Origin: an uncultured Bacillota bacterium
Lineage (GTDB): Bacteria > Bacillota > Clostridia > Tissierellales > Tissierellaceae
Direction of reading: 5' to 3'
NCBI GenBank assembly: GCA_937951995.1
Contig: CALGAG010000175.1
Span: 1 to 6,374, forward strand
Length of the DNA stretch: 6,374 bases
The notes beneath the pieces were generated by a model. That model saw nothing but the letters and a program-made list of their open reading frames with translations, was not told the DNA's origin and ran no database searches. This document shows, piece after piece, positions 4,974 to 6,374 of the stretch. Position 1 is the first letter of the stretch. Each line of letters starts with the position of its first letter. The position numbers were made by a program, and so were the translations under genes.

Positions 4974-5002
4974 AAAAGTGATGATTGGTTAAAAGCACTT
5001 TT
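4974..5002. repeat. Inverted repeat at the ZIP promoter, possible operator
   Basis: AAAAGTG (4974-4980) and CACTTTT (4996-5002) are perfect inverted copies with 15 bp between them. They flank and overlap the predicted -35 of the ZIP gene. The layout suits a metal-dependent repressor site, but the sequence does not match a Zur or Fur box that I recognise. Confidence 0.35.
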
Positions 5003-5017
5003 ACAATCTAGTATAAG
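4989..5017 (+). promoter_or_regulatory. Predicted promoter of the ZIP transporter
   Basis: TTAAAA (4989-4994), a 17-bp spacer and TATAAG (5012-5017). The -10 is good and the -35 mediocre. It lies just upstream of a modest ribosome-binding site (AGAGGTG, 5028-5034). The preceding terminator means the gene needs its own promoter. Confidence 0.5.
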
Positions 5018-5039
5018 ATAAAAAGAAGAGGTGTTATAA

Positions 5040-5864
5040 ATGATTCAATGGATAAGCCAATTTGGACCAGTTCAACAAGCTTTGATAGCTACATTTTTCA
5101 CTTGGGGTGTCACCGCATTGGGTGCAGCACTGGTGTTCTTTTTCAAAGCAATAAACAAAACAGTATTAAATGGCATGTTGGGGTTTGCAGCGGGAGTTAT
5201 GATTGCTGCGAGCTTTTGGTCTTTGCTTGCACCTAGTATCGAGCTGGCTGAAGAATTAGGTCAAGTACCGTATATCACTGCAGCCAGCGGATTCTTAATG
5301 GGTGGTGGATTTCTCTATCTGGTTGACAGATTACTTCCACACCTCCACTTGGGCCTTGATACTTCTGAAGCGGAAGGGATCAAGACTAATTGGCAGAGAA
5401 GCGTATTGCTGGTATTGGCCATTACCCTTCATAACATTCCGGAAGGCTTGGCTGTTGGAGTTGCATTTGGTGCTGTTGCTTCAGGTGTTGGCACATCTGC
5501 ATCGCTGGCAGGTGCAATTGCACTGGCTATTGGTATTGGACTGCAGAATTTTCCTGAGGGGGCAGCTGTATCCATACCACTGAGACGGGAAGGATTCAGC
5601 AGGACCAAATCCTTCCTTTATGGACAGTCCTCGGGAATAGTTGAGCCTATTGCAGGAGTTCTTGGAGCGTATGCAGTCATAAAAATACAGCCAATCCTAC
5701 CGTATGCCCTCGCATTTGCTGCTGGAGCAATGATCTATGTTGTTGTGGAGGAACTAATTCCAGAAGCGCAAAGAGAGGTCGGAGGTTCAACGACAGATAT
5801 TTCATCAATAGGTGCAATGCTGGGATTTGCAGTGATGATGGTACTGGATGTGGCGTTGGGATAA
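5040..5864 (+). CDS. ZIP-family divalent metal transporter, GufA-like
   Basis: The 274-aa protein has about eight hydrophobic segments and both metal-site helices of the ZIP family: HNIPEGLAVGVAF (131-143, TM4) and QNFPEGAAV (169-177, TM5), with VEP (201-203) and VEEL (236-239) further on. The TM5 motif begins with Gln-Asn rather than the His-Asn of ZupT; this and the length point to the GufA subgroup. The loop before TM4 has only HLHLG rather than a long histidine-rich stretch. ZIP proteins carry Zn, Fe, Mn or similar divalent ions, usually into the cytoplasm; the ion is not predictable here. It is monocistronic, with its own promoter, tandem stops (TAA TAG) and a terminator. Its codon mix (more CCG, GCG and CGN) looks a little different from its neighbours by eye. 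Confidence 0.92.
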   Translation: MIQWISQFGPVQQALIATFFTWGVTALGAALVFFFKAINKTVLNGMLGFAAGVMIAASFWSLLAPSIELAEELGQVPYITAASGFLMGGGFLYLVDRLLPHLHLGLDTSEAEGIKTNWQRSVLLVLAITLHNIPEGLAVGVAFGAVASGVGTSASLAGAIALAIGIGLQNFPEGAAVSIPLRREGFSRTKSFLYGQSSGIVEPIAGVLGAYAVIKIQPILPYALAFAAGAMIYVVVEELIPEAQREVGGSTTDISSIGAMLGFAVMMVLDVALG

Positions 5865-5932
5865 TAGATGGAGTCAACTGGGCCTTGGGCCTGGCAAATC
5901 AGAAGAAACAAGAAGTGTATTGAATGATTGAT

Positions 5933-5964
5933 AAACGGCAGTCCTTAAGGAAAGCCGTTTTTTT
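5933..5964 (+). terminator. Intrinsic terminator of the ZIP gene
   Basis: AAACGGC (5933-5939) pairs with GCCGTTT (5954-5960). An inner TCC/GGA extends the stem past a 2x2 internal loop, capped by TTAA. Seven U (5958-5964) follow. Confidence 0.92.
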
Positions 5965-6001
5965 CATGGGCTTGCCAGTCGCCGGGAGGGTCTCTGTCTG
6001 T

Positions 6002-6043
6002 CTTTGGAAATTTATTTTTAACTATTGAAGAAAAATTCCAAAG
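6002..6043. repeat. AT-rich inverted repeat upstream of the merR promoter
   Basis: CTTTGGAA (6002-6009) and TTCCAAAG (6036-6043) are perfect inverted copies. The flanking inner T-rich and A-rich stretches extend the match with gaps. It lies 5 bp before the -35 of the MerR-type gene. It lacks a U tract and may be a binding site or part of an old element. Confidence 0.4.
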
Positions 6044-6048
6044 CACCC

Positions 6049-6079
6049 TTGACCTTTACGCTACGTAATGGTTTATATT
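6049..6079 (+). promoter_or_regulatory. MerR-type promoter with 19-bp spacer and internal operator
   Basis: TTGACC (6049-6054) and TATATT (6074-6079) are separated by 19 bp, the over-long spacing typical of MerR-controlled promoters. The spacer carries the dyad ACCTTTACG-CTA-CGTAATGGT (6052-6072) with one mismatch between arms, close to the TTACGT..ACGTAA-like sites of BmrR/TipAL relatives. This implies that the adjacent regulator controls its own gene, bending the DNA to realign -35 and -10 when ligand binds. Confidence 0.82.
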
Positions 6080-6098
6080 AAATGCAGGAGGTAATATT

Positions 6099-6374
6099 AT
6101 GGAATACACAATCAAAAAACTGGCCAAGCTTGCAGGGGTAAGCACAAGAACCCTGAGGTATTACCATGAGATAGGGCTTTTGAAGCCAGCCAGGAAAAGC
6201 ACCACTGGCTATAGGATATATGGTCAAAAGGAGGTTGACCTGCTGCAGCAAATTATGTTCTACAGGGAGCTGGAGGTTCCTCTTGATGAGATAAGAGCTA
6301 TCATTTCAGCATCTGATTTCAATGGTCTGGATGCTCTTAAGAGTCACAGGGAATCCTTGATAAGAAAACGCAAC
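6099..6374 (+). CDS. MerR-family regulator, TipAL-like (3' end outside the window)
   Basis: The first 92 codons are present. The N-terminal MerR domain is complete: YTIKKLAKLAGVSTRTLRYY (residues 3-22) is the winged HTH entry, followed by HEIGLLKPA, TTGYRIYG and EVDLLQQIMFYRELEVPLDEI. The dimerisation helix begins near DALKSHRESL and runs off the edge. This phrasing is typical of Firmicute MerR proteins that carry a TipAS-type drug-recognition domain at the C-terminus, which is beyond the window. AGGAGGT (6086-6092) lies 6 nt before the ATG. It sits directly behind its own MerR-type promoter. Its ligand and further target genes should lie downstream. Confidence 0.93.
   Translation, partial: MEYTIKKLAKLAGVSTRTLRYYHEIGLLKPARKSTTGYRIYGQKEVDLLQQIMFYRELEVPLDEIRAIISASDFNGLDALKSHRESLIRKRN

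Overview
The window reads as chromosomal DNA from an anaerobic, low-to-moderate GC Firmicute, most likely of the Clostridia. This is inferred from strong purine-rich Shine-Dalgarno sites, near-consensus sigma-A promoters, AGA/AGG-rich arginine codons, short intrinsic terminators and the gene families present. No 16S or other phylogenetic marker is in the window, so a genus cannot be named.

The left half (1-3147) is a molybdenum/tungsten homeostasis locus. At the left edge, on the minus strand, is the first codons of a gene with a signal-peptide-like N-terminus. It sits behind a consensus promoter, a molybdenum (or tungsten) cofactor riboswitch and an intrinsic terminator. Divergent from it is an unusual regulator: a ModE-type winged-helix DNA-binding domain fused to a TupA-like tungstate-binding periplasmic-protein fold instead of the usual TOBE sensor domain. 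Convergent to that is a solitary Mop/TOBE molbindin gene. Divergent from mop is a MOT1-family molybdate transporter.

Two 24-bp ModE-box-like palindromes with identical geometry (7-N10-7, both ending in CATAACG) lie on the promoter of the riboswitch-controlled gene (337-360) and on the mop promoter (1940-1963). This suggests a two-layer circuit. The fusion regulator would sense free oxyanion and act at transcription initiation, while the riboswitch would sense finished cofactor and act by attenuation on the same transcript.

The middle (3200-4764) is a tight two-gene unit: an alpha/beta hydrolase with a complete Ser-Asp-His triad and a class I glutamine-amidotransferase-like peptidase C26 (PuuD-type). 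It ends at a large intrinsic terminator. It has no obvious link to Mo/W.

The right part (4765-6374) holds a degraded helix-turn-helix fragment, a GufA-type ZIP metal transporter with its own terminator, and the start of a MerR/TipAL-type regulator. The regulator's promoter shows the classic 19-bp spacer with a dyad between the -35 and -10 elements. The gene runs off the right edge.
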